From the NCBI GenBank assembly GCA_019638115.1, contig JAHBUK010000003.1, positions 777,158-841,157 on the forward strand: a stretch of 64,000 bases of DNA. Direction: 5' to 3'. Both the position numbers and the translations under genes were made by a program. This DNA is from Flavobacteriales bacterium (GTDB lineage Bacteria; Bacteroidota; Bacteroidia; Flavobacteriales_F; PHOS-HE28). Numbering within the stretch: position 1 is the stretch's first letter; every line of letters starts with the position of its first letter. Positions 1 through 9,209 of the stretch are shown here, piece by piece. The notes beneath the pieces were generated by a model. The model worked only from the letters and a program-made list of their open reading frames with translations, had not been told where the DNA came from and made no database searches.

Positions 1-2
1 AC

Positions 3-1838
3 CGTGCTCAATTCACCGACAACATTGCAGGGGTGTACACCGAAGGCGTAATCGGATACAAAGTGGTACACAGCCTCTTTGAGGTGGGGGGTAGGAATGT
101 GGATCTGACGAATTCAATTGAGGAGTTCTGGGATGACCATCACCGTGGCTTGTATTCCTACACCGGCCACGCCTTCATCCCCGACTTCAACCACTTCGAC
201 CGTAGCGGCCCTGCGCAGGCCGAAGGCATTGTGATCGGCTACAGCCGGGATAACAACGACATGGTCTTCGGCAATTCGGCCGAAGACATCGACAATGCCT
301 ACGTGGGTGAGGGCATCTGTCTTTCGCTTGATCCGGAAGGACCGAACATCGGCTTGCAGCTGCTCTGCAATGACAACGAGATCAACGCTTACAACCTGAC
401 CGCTCGGATCGCTTTGAGCGCTGACTTGGATGAATGGCCAAGTCATGGTATTCGTGCTTCCCAAGGCGACAATTACCGCGCCGCTGGCAACACCTTCGAC
501 CGGGACCTGACGGTGCTGGACGATAGCGATTACCGCAACGACACGGAGCGGGCCTTCGTTTACTTCTACGAAGGGGAGAACACCGAGTACCAACCTGCCG
601 ACTACAATGCGGACCTGATCGGCCTGTTCCCCGTTGTGGGTGGTATGGAGGAGCCCTGCGCCTCACGCATGTTGGTGATCGTTACCGAAGACCCACCGGG
701 CATGGTGATCGCCGGAGAGCACCTGAAGGAAATGAAGCTGGCCTATGGCAATACCCGCTACCAGTACGAACAGTTGCTGGATGGCGGGAACACGGACGAA
801 GTGGTGCAGCAGATCGTGGATTCCTGGCCGCAGGATGTTTGGGACCTGCGCGACCAACTCCTGGCCATGAGCCCCTACCTGAGCGATACCACACTGCGCA
901 AATTGACCAACTCGCCCACGGTCCCCGATGCCATAAAGACCGAGATCCTGATCGCCAACCCCGAAGGAGTGTTCTTCCATGGCATCGTGCCCTGGATCCT
1001 TGCCGAAGAGCTTCTTCCCACCTACATGGTGGCGCAGATCGTGGCCAGTTGGGACCAACGGACCTACCGATACACCTTGGAGAACGACATGGGGCATTTC
1101 CACTCCGCCATGAGCCAGGCCGCTACACGCTTGCTCAGCTACCACGCGGCGGATAGCACCTATGACCACTTGGACAGCTTGATCACCACCTGGCAGGAGA
1201 TCCGCACACCAGCAGCCCGCTACTCAGAGGCATTGGGATACCTGGAACGCGGGCGATACACCAACGCGGCGTACGCGGTGCAAACCATTCCACAAGAGCA
1301 TAAACGGCTCAACCATAAGTACCTTTCGGAAAAGGACCGGATGCTGGGCTACATTTCCTTCCTCGAAAGTGTGCATGTGAGCGGCCGCGAATTGAATGAA
1401 CTGGACAGCACCGAAGTGGCACAACTGCAAAGCCTGATCGCTGGCAAGCACGACCGGCCCGCAGTGTGGGCGCAGAACCTGCTGTGCTTCCATTACGGGC
1501 TTTGCAGCCCGCCGCACACCGGTGGCAAGAGCAGCACACCCAAGGCCTTCCCGCGTTTGGAGAACACCGAAGGAGTGGTTGAAGGACCGCAGCTCGGCCT
1601 CTTGCCGAACCCTGCTTCTGTGTACGTGGCAGTTAACTACGACCTGAAAGCAGCAGCGGACCGGGCCTACTTGTTGGTACGCGACCTGGGTGGCCGAGAG
1701 GTGAACATGCAGGTGCTTGGGAATGCGGAAGGCCAGGTGGTGATCGACACCCGAAGGTTACCTGCCGGTGTGTACACGGTTGAACTGCACAACGCAGGCC
1801 AACGCTTGCTCACCCAAAAACTGATCGTGCAGCCATGA
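3..1838 (+). CDS. T9SS-sorted surface protein, 5' truncated by window edge
   Basis: The frame is open to the left edge, so the N-terminus lies outside the window; the first in-window start-like codon (GTG at 33) is probably internal. The visible part is about 611 residues. The first half contains polar segments that look like a repeated extracellular region; I recognise no enzyme motif. The last ~75 residues form a typical type A T9SS sorting domain: a proline-rich entry (LLPNPAS), a beta-rich middle with DLGGREV, and LPAGVYTVEL near the end. Family knowledge: such domains direct export through the outer membrane and surface attachment. The stop overlaps the next start by 4 bp (ATGA), so the two genes are probably co-translated. 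The specific function is unknown. Confidence 0.8.
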   Translation, partial: RAQFTDNIAGVYTEGVIGYKVVHSLFEVGGRNVDLTNSIEEFWDDHHRGLYSYTGHAFIPDFNHFDRSGPAQAEGIVIGYSRDNNDMVFGNSAEDIDNAYVGEGICLSLDPEGPNIGLQLLCNDNEINAYNLTARIALSADLDEWPSHGIRASQGDNYRAAGNTFDRDLTVLDDSDYRNDTERAFVYFYEGENTEYQPADYNADLIGLFPVVGGMEEPCASRMLVIVTEDPPGMVIAGEHLKEMKLAYGNTRYQYEQLLDGGNTDEVVQQIVDSWPQDVWDLRDQLLAMSPYLSDTTLRKLTNSPTVPDAIKTEILIANPEGVFFHGIVPWILAEELLPTYMVAQIVASWDQRTYRYTLENDMGHFHSAMSQAATRLLSYHAADSTYDHLDSLITTWQEIRTPAARYSEALGYLERGRYTNAAYAVQTIPQEHKRLNHKYLSEKDRMLGYISFLESVHVSGRELNELDSTEVAQLQSLIAGKHDRPAVWAQNLLCFHYGLCSPPHTGGKSSTPKAFPRLENTEGVVEGPQLGLLPNPASVYVAVNYDLKAAADRAYLLVRDLGGREVNMQVLGNAEGQVVIDTRRLPAGVYTVELHNAGQRLLTQKLIVQP

Positions 1839-3292
1839 GGCTGAAGCGCAAACAACGCATGGTACTGGTGGTGGCCCTCTTGGCCACCACCAGCCTTGCG
1901 GCGCAACAACCCTTCGACTTGGACCCGAGTTTCAGGACGGTCATACAAGAGAATTATGTGAATTCGATAGCAGTACTCGGAGATGGCGGAATCTTCTTGT
2001 CTGGTAGGATTAAGTTCCCCGGCGATCAGAATTTCCGTGGAAGCGCCAAACTATTGTCCAATGGACAGCAAGACTTGACCTTCCCGACCTTTCCGCAAAC
2101 AACAGGAGGAGGACCGATACGTCGTTGGAACGACCAATACTATGTGATGACCGCAGCAACGGTGCGTCGTTTGACCGCTGCTGGACTTGTGGACCCCTCC
2201 TTTGTTAGCATGAACAGCAGTCCTTACTTCGGATCCAACCAAGGCGGCGACTACCATGTGTTCCCCGATGGCCGTGTGCTGCTGAGCGGAGTGCATGCGG
2301 TGAACTACCCACCGGGAGGCTTCAGCGGGTCGCATTGCCTGGTGTGGTTCACCAACACAGGGCAGTTGGACACCACCCGCATACACCGCAAATGCAACGG
2401 TGCGGTGTACGATATCGAACCTTTGCCCGATGGCAAGTTCCTGCTCAGCGGGGTGCTCAGCACCTACGAGGGTACTCCTGTGGGGCGCATCTTCCGCGTG
2501 CATGCCGATGGTGCTTTGGACACCACCTTCCAGACCACCATCCATTGGGGCCAGGCCGTGGGTTACCACCAACAGGCCGATGGCAAGGTGATCGCCGCTG
2601 GCCGTTTCCTTTTCCAGGGCGATCCCGATACACTGCACCTGGTGCGATTGATGCCCGATGGGCAACGGGATGAAAGCTTCAATAACCATCTGAGGTCATG
2701 GACAACCCAAGGAGGTTCCGAAAGACCATGGGGTGGATTGTATCCCATTACACCGGACCGCTTCATCGTCTACGGTGCATTCGAAGCAATTGACGAGCAG
2801 CCTCGCGGAGCCATTGCGTTGATCGACACGGCGGGGAATCTGCTGGATGATTGGTTCGGAGAGGGCGGTTGCGGAAGTTGGAATGACCAGGGGCTGATCA
2901 AACGCAGCGTGTCCGGCATTGTACCGGATGGTGACGGCAACTACTACATCTGGGGCAGCTACCACGGTTACAATGACGGCACCACCAACGACACGCAACA
3001 GCGCATGGTAAGCCGCTTGTATGGCCTTAACGTGGGCGTGCCGGAGCAGGAGCAGTTACGTTTGGAGGTGTTCCCAAACCCGGCCAGCACGCAGCTCACC
3101 GTGCAGTTGGAGCACCAGCTGCCCGGCGCAGTGCTGCTGCTGCGCGATGCCCTGGGGCGCGAAGTGCTGCAACAGCGTGTGGCCGGGCATTACAACACGC
3201 TGGCCGTGCAGGGCCTGGCTCCAGGGGTGTACCTGCTGGAGTTGTGGGGCGATGGCCGAAGGATGGCCAAGCAACGCGTGGTGGTGGAGTAA
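1835..3292 (+). CDS. Delta-60 repeat beta-propeller protein with T9SS sorting domain
   Basis: 485 residues. The N-terminus is a signal peptide ending near LAAQQ. The body carries repeats of the delta-60/DUF5122 type (LDPSF, VLGDGGIFLSG, ADGALDTTF, QADGKVIAAGRF, DGQRDESFN), which are expected to fold into a beta-propeller. The last ~80 residues are a T9SS type A sorting domain (FPNPAST, LRDALGREV, LAPGVYLLEL). ATG at 1835 overlaps the preceding stop by 4 bp, which fixes the start and suggests an operon with the upstream T9SS gene. The protein is probably exported to the cell surface; a binding or adhesin-like role is only inference. Confidence 0.85.
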   Translation: MRLKRKQRMVLVVALLATTSLAAQQPFDLDPSFRTVIQENYVNSIAVLGDGGIFLSGRIKFPGDQNFRGSAKLLSNGQQDLTFPTFPQTTGGGPIRRWNDQYYVMTAATVRRLTAAGLVDPSFVSMNSSPYFGSNQGGDYHVFPDGRVLLSGVHAVNYPPGGFSGSHCLVWFTNTGQLDTTRIHRKCNGAVYDIEPLPDGKFLLSGVLSTYEGTPVGRIFRVHADGALDTTFQTTIHWGQAVGYHQQADGKVIAAGRFLFQGDPDTLHLVRLMPDGQRDESFNNHLRSWTTQGGSERPWGGLYPITPDRFIVYGAFEAIDEQPRGAIALIDTAGNLLDDWFGEGGCGSWNDQGLIKRSVSGIVPDGDGNYYIWGSYHGYNDGTTNDTQQRMVSRLYGLNVGVPEQEQLRLEVFPNPASTQLTVQLEHQLPGAVLLLRDALGREVLQQRVAGHYNTLAVQGLAPGVYLLELWGDGRRMAKQRVVVE

Positions 3293-3434
3293 CGAGCAAC
3301 GGTATTCCCAAGCATACTCGGTGGCCTTAGTTTCACGGCATGTTCCGCACATGGCCGAGCCGCAGCACCGAAGTGGTTGGAACGCCCGCAACGGTCCACC
3401 ACTACCGTGGCCGGTCCGACTGCACCTGCGGCCC

Positions 3435-3461
3435 GATAGTGCTGCACGGCGCCGCACTATC
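3435..3461. promoter_or_regulatory. Inverted repeat upstream of the TonB-domain gene
   Basis: A perfect 7-bp inverted repeat (GATAGTG at 3435-3441, CACTATC at 3455-3461) lies just before the gene starting at 3470. Its right arm overlaps TATCTTGC (3458-3465), a weak match to the Bacteroidota -7 box. It could be an operator or a weak hairpin at the transcript start. Confidence 0.3.
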
Positions 3462-3469
3462 TTGCCGCC

Positions 3470-4282
3470 ATGCGACAGCTCATGTTGATCATCGCCATCT
3501 GCTCGGGCATGGTGGTGCATGCCCAGAAGAAGGGGAAGGCACCCACGGCCTACGAACTGGAAGCGCAGCGTTTCCAGGAACTGGTGACCGAGGGCGAACA
3601 GGCCGAAGCACGGGGTGATGCGGCAGTGGCCGAAGAGCGTTATGCGCAGGCCCTGCTCCTGAAACGGGACAAGGCACTGGTCCGGAAACGTGGCCTGCTC
3701 CTGCTGGCGCTGCAGGATACCGCCGGCTTCTGTGCCCAGTTCGGCGGCCTGTCCAGGAGCGATCGGGGGCAGCACGCCGAAGAATGGCCGAACTGGTGCC
3801 TGCGCGAGGACAGTGTTGCTTATGCCGGGTCCGGTCTCTCGGGATCCGCATACAGCGGCACCACCAACGTGCAGCGCACCTGGGCCCGCGCCACGGGGCG
3901 CACCACCCACAAGCTCTACGATGCAAGCGACAGTTTGCACATCATCATCTCCACCAGCGAACGCGATACGGTCTTCTTCATGTGCGAGAAGACCGCCTCT
4001 TTCATCGGTGGAGAAACGGAATTGTACAAGTTCCTGGGCCGCAGCACCCGGTATCCGGAGTACGCCTTGGATGCCGGTTTGATGGGCACGGTGTACGTCA
4101 CCTTCGTGGTGGGTGAGCACGGTGAACTGGCGGATGTGCGGGTGCTGCGGGGCGTTCACCACAGCCTGGACAACGAGGCCTTGCGCGTGGTGGGCACCAT
4201 GCCGCGCTGGGAACCGGCCAGGCACCGGGGGCAGGCCGTTCGCTTCCAGTACAACCTGCCCATCCGCTTCACCATTCGCTAG
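3470..4282 (+). CDS. Exported protein with C-terminal TonB domain
   Basis: 270 residues. It starts with a cleavable signal peptide ending VVHAQ rather than the membrane anchor of a classical TonB. Residues ~25-75 are charged and helical, possibly TPR-like (ELEAQRFQELVTEGEQAEA). The C-terminal ~95 residues match the TonB_C family: YPEYALDAGLMGTVYVTF, then the conserved LDNEALRVV and MPRWEPARHRGQ, ending in PIRFTIR. Known TonB C-termini contact TonB-dependent receptors, but without an anchor or Pro-rich linker this one is unlikely to transduce energy. It resembles the two small genes at 61602 and 62021. ATG 3470 directly follows a weak -7 box. Confidence 0.8.
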   Translation: MRQLMLIIAICSGMVVHAQKKGKAPTAYELEAQRFQELVTEGEQAEARGDAAVAEERYAQALLLKRDKALVRKRGLLLLALQDTAGFCAQFGGLSRSDRGQHAEEWPNWCLREDSVAYAGSGLSGSAYSGTTNVQRTWARATGRTTHKLYDASDSLHIIISTSERDTVFFMCEKTASFIGGETELYKFLGRSTRYPEYALDAGLMGTVYVTFVVGEHGELADVRVLRGVHHSLDNEALRVVGTMPRWEPARHRGQAVRFQYNLPIRFTIR

Positions 4283-4366
4283 GGTCAAAGCGCTGTCCGA
4301 TGATCGTCATGTGCTGGCAAGCGGCACATTCCCACATTTGCACAGCCGGAGCTACCGGCATCCGCC

Positions 4367-5509
4367 ATGCGCATCGTTGTGAACACCCGCCTGCTGCTGC
4401 CCGATAGGTTGGAGGGCATCGGCTGGTTCACGCACGAGACCCTGTCGCGCATCGTGAAGGCCCACCCCGAGCACGAGTTCATCTTCCTCTTCGATCGGAA
4501 GTACGATCGGCGCTTCATCTACGCCCCGAACGTTACGCCGGTGGTGATGTGGCCGCCCACGCGCCATCCGCTGCTGTACCGGGTGTGGTTCGACTTTCTG
4601 CTGCCGCGCAAGTTGAAGGCCCTGCGCGCGGATGCCTTCATCAGCCCCGATGGGTTCCTGGCGCTGAACAGCAACGTGCCCACGCTGGCGGTGGTCCACG
4701 ACCTCAACTTCGAGCACTATCCGGAGGACCTGCCGCCTGCTTACAGCAACTACTACCGCAGTTATTTCCCCCGCTTCGCCCGGCATGCGGCCCGCCTGGC
4801 CACGGTGAGCGAGTTCAGCCGCCGCGACATCGGATCTCGCTATGCGGTGCGCCATTCGCACATCGACGTGGTGTACAACGGCGTGGGGGAGATGTTCAAA
4901 CCCTTGGATGAGGCCGGCCGTGCAGCGGCACGCAACACCTACGCGCAGGGCGCTCCCTACTTCATCTGCGTCGGCTCCCTGCACCCCCGCAAGAACATCG
5001 CACGCCTGCTGCAGGCTTTCGATCGCATGCTCACGCACCATCCTTCCGACCTGCGGCTGGTGATCGTGGGCGAGCGTTTCTGGTGGGACCAGCGCATGGA
5101 GGATGCCTACAAGGGCATGGCCCATGCGGACCGCGTGCATTTCACCGGGCGCCTGGGACCGGAGCAGTTGAGCCAGGCTTTGGGTGGTGCGTTGGCCCTC
5201 GCTTTCGTCAGCTACTTCGAGGGCTTCGGCATTCCCGTGGCGGAGGCCATGCGTTGCGGTGTGCCCGTGGTGGCCGCAGAAGCCACCTGCCTGCCGGAAG
5301 TGGCCGGCGATGCCGCGCTCTATTGCGATCCTTTCAGCGTGAAGGACATTGCGCGTGCCTTGCACGAGATGGCCGGTGATGCCGTGCTGCGCGAAGGCCT
5401 CAGCACCGCGGGCATCAAACGTTCGCAACGTTACACCTGGGACAATGCGGCGACCGCGCTGTGGGCCTGCTTCGAGCGCATGTGCGACGATGCGGGGCTG
5501 AGGACGTGA
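4367..5509 (+). CDS. Family GT4-type glycosyltransferase
   Basis: 380 residues, close to the usual size for a GT-B glycosyltransferase. The N-terminal domain (1-170) begins MRIVVNTRLLLPDRLEGIG and includes AVVHDLNFEHYPEDLP and TVSEFSRRDI. The C-terminal Glycos_transf_1 domain has FICVGSLHPRKNIARLL, a nucleotide-sugar region VHFTGRLGPEQL, and the EX7E-type segment SYFEGFGIPVAEAMRCGVP. It is expected to transfer a sugar from a nucleotide-sugar donor to a glycan or lipid acceptor at the cytoplasmic face. Donor and acceptor cannot be read from sequence. It converges on the ABC ATPase at 5513-6145 with only 3 bp between stops. A -7-like CACATTTG lies 26 nt upstream. Confidence 0.88.
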   Translation: MRIVVNTRLLLPDRLEGIGWFTHETLSRIVKAHPEHEFIFLFDRKYDRRFIYAPNVTPVVMWPPTRHPLLYRVWFDFLLPRKLKALRADAFISPDGFLALNSNVPTLAVVHDLNFEHYPEDLPPAYSNYYRSYFPRFARHAARLATVSEFSRRDIGSRYAVRHSHIDVVYNGVGEMFKPLDEAGRAAARNTYAQGAPYFICVGSLHPRKNIARLLQAFDRMLTHHPSDLRLVIVGERFWWDQRMEDAYKGMAHADRVHFTGRLGPEQLSQALGGALALAFVSYFEGFGIPVAEAMRCGVPVVAAEATCLPEVAGDAALYCDPFSVKDIARALHEMAGDAVLREGLSTAGIKRSQRYTWDNAATALWACFERMCDDAGLRT

Positions 5510-5512
5510 CCC

Positions 5513-6145
5513 CTACGCGGCGGACGGCTTCCAGCGCTCGATCTCCAGGAGCTCGGTACACAGGTCGTGCTCGGCCTGCTGCCGGTTGCTGGCCACCACC
5601 AGGGTGCGACCCTCCACATGGGCCCGCAGCAGTTCGCGGTACCAGGCAATGGCTTCCGCGTCCAGGTTGCTGGCCGGTTCATCCAAGAGCAGCAGGGGCG
5701 TGTCGCTCAGGATCGCGAGGGCCAGTTTCAAGCGCTGCTTCATGCCGCTGCTGAAGTTGAGCACGGGCTTTTCCAACGCATGTTCCAGGTAGGCGATGCG
5801 CGCCACCTCGGCAGGTGTGATGCCCTTGCGGAGCGGCTTGAAACGTGCGTGGAACTCCACCGCCTGCTTTAGGCTGAGGTCCTCGTAAAGCCCGAGGTAG
5901 GGCGCCGCGATGCTCACGTGGCGGTACACCGCTTCCTGCGGAATGTCGCGCCCTTCCACCCGATGTACGATGCTACCCGTGGTAGGGGTGAGCGCACCGC
6001 CAAGCACTTGCAACAGCGTGCTCTTCCCACTTCCGTTCGCACCCAGGATCGCCGTACGACTGCCGCTCGCCAGGCTATGCGTAAGGCCCTGGAACACCAC
6101 TTCGCGGCCGAAGTGTTTGGTGATGTCGGTGAGGAGGAGTTGCAT
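5513..6145 (-). CDS. ABC transporter ATP-binding protein
   Basis: 210 residues, a single nucleotide-binding domain. Walker A is GANGSGKST (~35-43), the signature region is LNFSSGMKQRLKL (~130-142), and Walker B is LLLLDEPASNLD (~150-161). The position of the switch histidine reads VVASNRQQ, so the usual His of the H-loop appears to be replaced by Ser/Asn. This small form resembles CcmA-like and other Bacteroidota exporter ATPases. No permease gene is adjacent, so the substrate is unknown. The start ATG at 6145 is only a few bases from a dispersed repeat at 6151. Confidence 0.88.
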   Translation of the reverse strand: MQLLLTDITKHFGREVVFQGLTHSLASGSRTAILGANGSGKSTLLQVLGGALTPTTGSIVHRVEGRDIPQEAVYRHVSIAAPYLGLYEDLSLKQAVEFHARFKPLRKGITPAEVARIAYLEHALEKPVLNFSSGMKQRLKLALAILSDTPLLLLDEPASNLDAEAIAWYRELLRAHVEGRTLVVASNRQQAEHDLCTELLEIERWKPSAA

Positions 6146-6150
6146 TAGAG

Positions 6151-6329
6151 CATGTGCTCATATGCCCATGTGCTCATGTGCCCATGGCCGGACCTACTGG
6201 TGTCGTGCGATCCGGTTGCGTTGATGGTATTTGACACGTGATCGAAGATCGACCGATGACGACTTGCAGGAGCTATGCCCGAAGGCGCATTCATGAGCAC
6301 ATGTTCACATGTTCGCATGGGCACATGTG
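6151..6329. repeat. Dispersed element with two inverted ATGNGCACATG arms (nearly empty copy)
   Basis: Two arms read outward. The left arm (6151-6187) is built of CATGTGCTCATGTGCCCATG-type units. The right arm (about 6292-6329) has the same units in the opposite orientation (GCATTCATGAGCACATG). About 100 bp separate them. A related pair occurs at 33212-33250 and 33957-34011, where a gene lies between the arms. The stretch holds no coding sequence I can support. Confidence 0.6.
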
Positions 6330-6336
6330 TGTTCGC

Positions 6337-7119
6337 TCACTCCGTCAAGCCGCGCATAATCCCCTTTGGGCTGTTGCGGATGAAGTCGAGAATGAGGCCA
6401 CGCTCCGGGCTGCGGGGCAAGCCTTGCTCCACGTTCTGCACAGCGCGGTCCACGTTGCTGTTGCGCACGAAGATCTCGCGGTAGATGTCCTCGATTCGGG
6501 TGATCTGTTCGTCGCTATAGCCCCGGCGGCGCAGGCCCACCACGTTCACGCCCACGTAGCTCAGCGGTTCGCGTGCGGCCTTCACGAAGGGCGGCACGTT
6601 CTTGCGCACCAACGATGCACCGGCGATGAAGCTGTGCGCACCGATGTGGATGAACTGCTGCACCGCCACGTTGCCTTCAAGTATGGCCCAGTCGTCAATG
6701 GTGACGTGGCCGGCCAGGTTCACGCTGTTGGCGATCACCACGTTGTCGCCCACAATGCAGTCGTGCGCCAGGTGTACATAGGCCATCAGCAGGCAGTTGC
6801 TGCCCACGGCGGTCTTCAGGCGATCGGCGGTACCTCGGTTGATGGTGACGCACTCGCGGATGGTGGTGCCATCGCCTACTTCCGCGGTGGTTTTCTCGCC
6901 GGCGAATTTCAGGTCCTGCGGAATGGCGCTGATCACCGCTCCGGGGAAGATGCGGCAGTTGCTGCCGATGCGCGCACCGTCCATCAGCACGGCGTTGGGG
7001 CCGATCCAGGTGCCGTCGCCCACCTCCACATTGCCGTAGATGGATGCGAAGGGTTCAACGGTGACGTTCTGCCCGATCTTGGCGTCGGGGTGTACGTAGG
7101 CGAGGGGGGAGATGCTCAT
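6337..7119 (-). CDS. lpxA: Acyl-ACP--UDP-N-acetylglucosamine O-acyltransferase
   Basis: 260 residues, the normal LpxA length. LpxA transfers the 3-hydroxyacyl chain from ACP to UDP-GlcNAc, the first step of lipid A synthesis in the cytoplasm. The N-terminal two thirds are a left-handed beta-helix built of hexapeptide repeats (AKIGQN, VEVGDG, ARIGSN, CIVGDN, VTIDDW). The catalytic His lies in VHLAHDCIVG (~125). The C-terminal helical part contains LRRRGYSDEQI and ends ...GLTE. It lies 5 bp downstream of lpxC-fabZ on the same strand, the usual Bacteroidota order. Confidence 0.96.
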   Translation of the reverse strand: MSISPLAYVHPDAKIGQNVTVEPFASIYGNVEVGDGTWIGPNAVLMDGARIGSNCRIFPGAVISAIPQDLKFAGEKTTAEVGDGTTIRECVTINRGTADRLKTAVGSNCLLMAYVHLAHDCIVGDNVVIANSVNLAGHVTIDDWAILEGNVAVQQFIHIGAHSFIAGASLVRKNVPPFVKAAREPLSYVGVNVVGLRRRGYSDEQITRIEDIYREIFVRNSNVDRAVQNVEQGLPRSPERGLILDFIRNSPKGIMRGLTE

Positions 7120-7124
7120 CGGAT

Positions 7125-8564
7125 TCAGGCCGAGGCTTTTTCGGTGGCAACGGCGGGTGCTTTGTCGCGTACGATCTGGGCCATCATCTCGGCCTCCACC
7201 GCAAGCTGTCCGTTCACGTATCCGCGCCCCTGCATGTGCACCAGGCCGCGGCGGATGGGCGTGATCAGCGACAGGTGGAACACCAGCGTATCGCCGGGGA
7301 TCACCTTGCGGCGGTAGCGTATGCCATCGGTCTTCAGGAAGTAGGTGGTGTAGTTCTCCGGGTCGGGCACCTGGCTCAGTGCGAAGATGCCGCCCACCTG
7401 GGCCATGGCCTCCACCTGCAGCACGCCCGGCATCACCGGGTTGCCGGGGAAGTGGCCGGTGAAGTGCGGCTCGTTCATCGTCACGTTCTTCACGCCGATG
7501 ATGCTGTCCTTGTCCATGCTCATCACCTTGTCCACCAACAGGAAGGGGTAGCGGTGCGGGAGCATCTTCTCGATGGCCTGGATGTCGTAGAGCGGCTCCT
7601 TGGTGAGGTCCACGTGGGCCACGGGGTTCTTCTCCTCTTCGCGGATCTTTTCCTTGATTCGCTTGGCGAAGCTGGTGTTGCCGAAGTGGCCTGGACGCGC
7701 GGCGAGGATGTGGCCCTTGATGGGGCGGCCCACCAAGGCCAGGTCGCCGATGATGTCCATCAGCTTGTGCCGTGCGGGCTCGTTGAAGAACTTCAGGTCG
7801 GTGGTGTTCAGCACGCCGTTGCGGCGGATCTCCACTTCGTGGTAGGGCTTGTTCAGCGCGGCGGCCACGGCTTTCAGGTCCTCCTGCGTGGTGCCTTCGC
7901 GGTCCTCCAGCACGATCGCATTGTCCAGGTCGCCGCCCTTGATGAGCCCGGCCTTGGCCAGTTGCTCCAGTTCGCGCAGGAACACGAAGGTGCGGCAGGG
8001 TGCGATCTCATCCTTGAACTCCTCCGCACGGTACATGCTCGCATGCTGGGTGCCCAGCACGGGGCTGTTGTAGTCCACCATGACGGTAACGCGGAACTCA
8101 CCGCCGGGGGTGGGCACACCGAGCATCTCGGTACCACGCTCTTGCGTCTCGAACCAGATGGGCTCCTTCAGCACGAACCAGTTGCGGGGGGCGTCCTGCG
8201 CTTGCAGGCCAACGCCTTCAATGGCGTGTACGAAGGGCAACGCGCTGCCGTCCATGATGGGCACCTCCGGACCGCTGAGCTTCAGCAGGCAGTTGTCCAC
8301 GCCCAAGGCATAGAGTGCGCTGAGCACGTGCTCGGTGGTGTTCACCATGGCTTCGCCCTTGCCCAGCGTGGTGCCGCGCGCGGTGCTCACCACCAGGTCC
8401 GCATCGGCATCGATGATGGGTTGGCCTTCCAGGTCGGTGCGCTGGAATTTGTAGCCGTGGCCCACCGGTGCGGGGCACAGGGTGAGTTCCACGGGAATGC
8501 CGGTGTGCAGGCCCACGCCGTTCAAGGTGGCCTCGCTCTTCAGGGTGTGTTGAACGTCGCTCAT
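7125..8564 (-). CDS. lpxC-fabZ: Bifunctional UDP-3-O-acyl-GlcNAc deacetylase / 3-hydroxyacyl-ACP dehydratase
   Basis: 479 residues from ATG 8564 (MSDVQHTLKSEATLNGVGLH); a GTG 21 nt upstream is less likely. Residues ~1-290 are LpxC, the zinc deacetylase committing UDP-GlcNAc to lipid A: zinc ligands sit in NTTEHVLSAL and RHKLMDIIGDLALVG, and the catalytic region is IKGHILAARPGH. Residues ~325-470 are FabZ, the fatty acid dehydratase: LPHRYPFLLVDKV and GHFPGNPVMPGVLQVEAMAQ carry the active His and Glu. The fusion is characteristic of Bacteroidota and related phyla. Likely transcribed with lpxA. A -7 box (TACCTTCG) lies at 8611-8618. Confidence 0.96.
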   Translation of the reverse strand: MSDVQHTLKSEATLNGVGLHTGIPVELTLCPAPVGHGYKFQRTDLEGQPIIDADADLVVSTARGTTLGKGEAMVNTTEHVLSALYALGVDNCLLKLSGPEVPIMDGSALPFVHAIEGVGLQAQDAPRNWFVLKEPIWFETQERGTEMLGVPTPGGEFRVTVMVDYNSPVLGTQHASMYRAEEFKDEIAPCRTFVFLRELEQLAKAGLIKGGDLDNAIVLEDREGTTQEDLKAVAAALNKPYHEVEIRRNGVLNTTDLKFFNEPARHKLMDIIGDLALVGRPIKGHILAARPGHFGNTSFAKRIKEKIREEEKNPVAHVDLTKEPLYDIQAIEKMLPHRYPFLLVDKVMSMDKDSIIGVKNVTMNEPHFTGHFPGNPVMPGVLQVEAMAQVGGIFALSQVPDPENYTTYFLKTDGIRYRRKVIPGDTLVFHLSLITPIRRGLVHMQGRGYVNGQLAVEAEMMAQIVRDKAPAVATEKASA

Positions 8565-8610
8565 GCTGCGGTGCCGACCGGGCACACTGTGTACCGCCGG
8601 TCTTGCCCGG

Positions 8611-8618
8611 CGAAGGTA
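8611..8618 (-). promoter_or_regulatory. -7 promoter box (TACCTTCG) upstream of lpxC-fabZ
   Basis: Matches the Bacteroidota -7 consensus TAnnTTTG with one change (C for T), 46 nt before the ATG. The same octamer precedes lpxD. Confidence 0.45.
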
Positions 8619-8630
8619 GGGCGCGGGGGC

Positions 8631-9200
8631 CTACGGGGTATCGGGGTCGAGTACCAACGTGACCCGTTGCTGCTCGGGCTCGCCCCACACGCGGTGGATA
8701 AGCACCAGGTACAAGGGTGCCTTCAGCGTGCTGAGCGCAACGCGCGATCCCGCCTCCACCTCGTACAAGCTGGCCACCGTGCGCACGCAGCGGTAGCCTT
8801 CCTCCGGCGAGCCGCTCACGGCATTGAATCGGTGTTCCTGGTCGTTGTCGTAGAACAGGTAGTTGGGGGCATCGGGCGAGAGCAACAGTTCCAATTCGGT
8901 ATTCAAGAGCCCTTCGGCCATGCCGGTCTCCGCGAAGCCGGGCAGGGCCTCCATGGCCGCGCCCTCGGTGGCCAAGCGGTGCGTGGTGCCATCCAGGGAT
9001 GCGTGTACCAGGACGCCCATGGACTGGGGGAGGTGCAGCACCAGGTCGAAGGGCGCGGGCTTCAAGCTTACCCGGCCATCCACCTGCTCCAGCGTGATCC
9101 CATCCTGTTCAACGGATACCCGGAATGGTGTCGCTTCCTGAGCGCATGCGTTGCCAGTTCCTACGAGTATGGCGAGGAGTACGAGTACCTTCTGAAGCAT
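8631..9200 (-). CDS. Exported protein of unknown function
   Basis: 189 residues. The N-terminus is a signal peptide (MLQKVLVLLAILVGTGNACAQ). The mature part is acidic and beta-rich with no recognised motif. It contains segments such as LPGFAETGMAEGLLN and NYLFYDNDQEHRFNAV. It lies between lpxC-fabZ and lpxD on the same strand with 9 bp to the lpxD stop, so it is probably co-transcribed with the lipid A genes. That position hints at an envelope role but does not show one. Confidence 0.75.
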   Translation of the reverse strand: MLQKVLVLLAILVGTGNACAQEATPFRVSVEQDGITLEQVDGRVSLKPAPFDLVLHLPQSMGVLVHASLDGTTHRLATEGAAMEALPGFAETGMAEGLLNTELELLLSPDAPNYLFYDNDQEHRFNAVSGSPEEGYRCVRTVASLYEVEAGSRVALSTLKAPLYLVLIHRVWGEPEQQRVTLVLDPDTP

Positions 9201-9209
9201 GGGGGGCGC

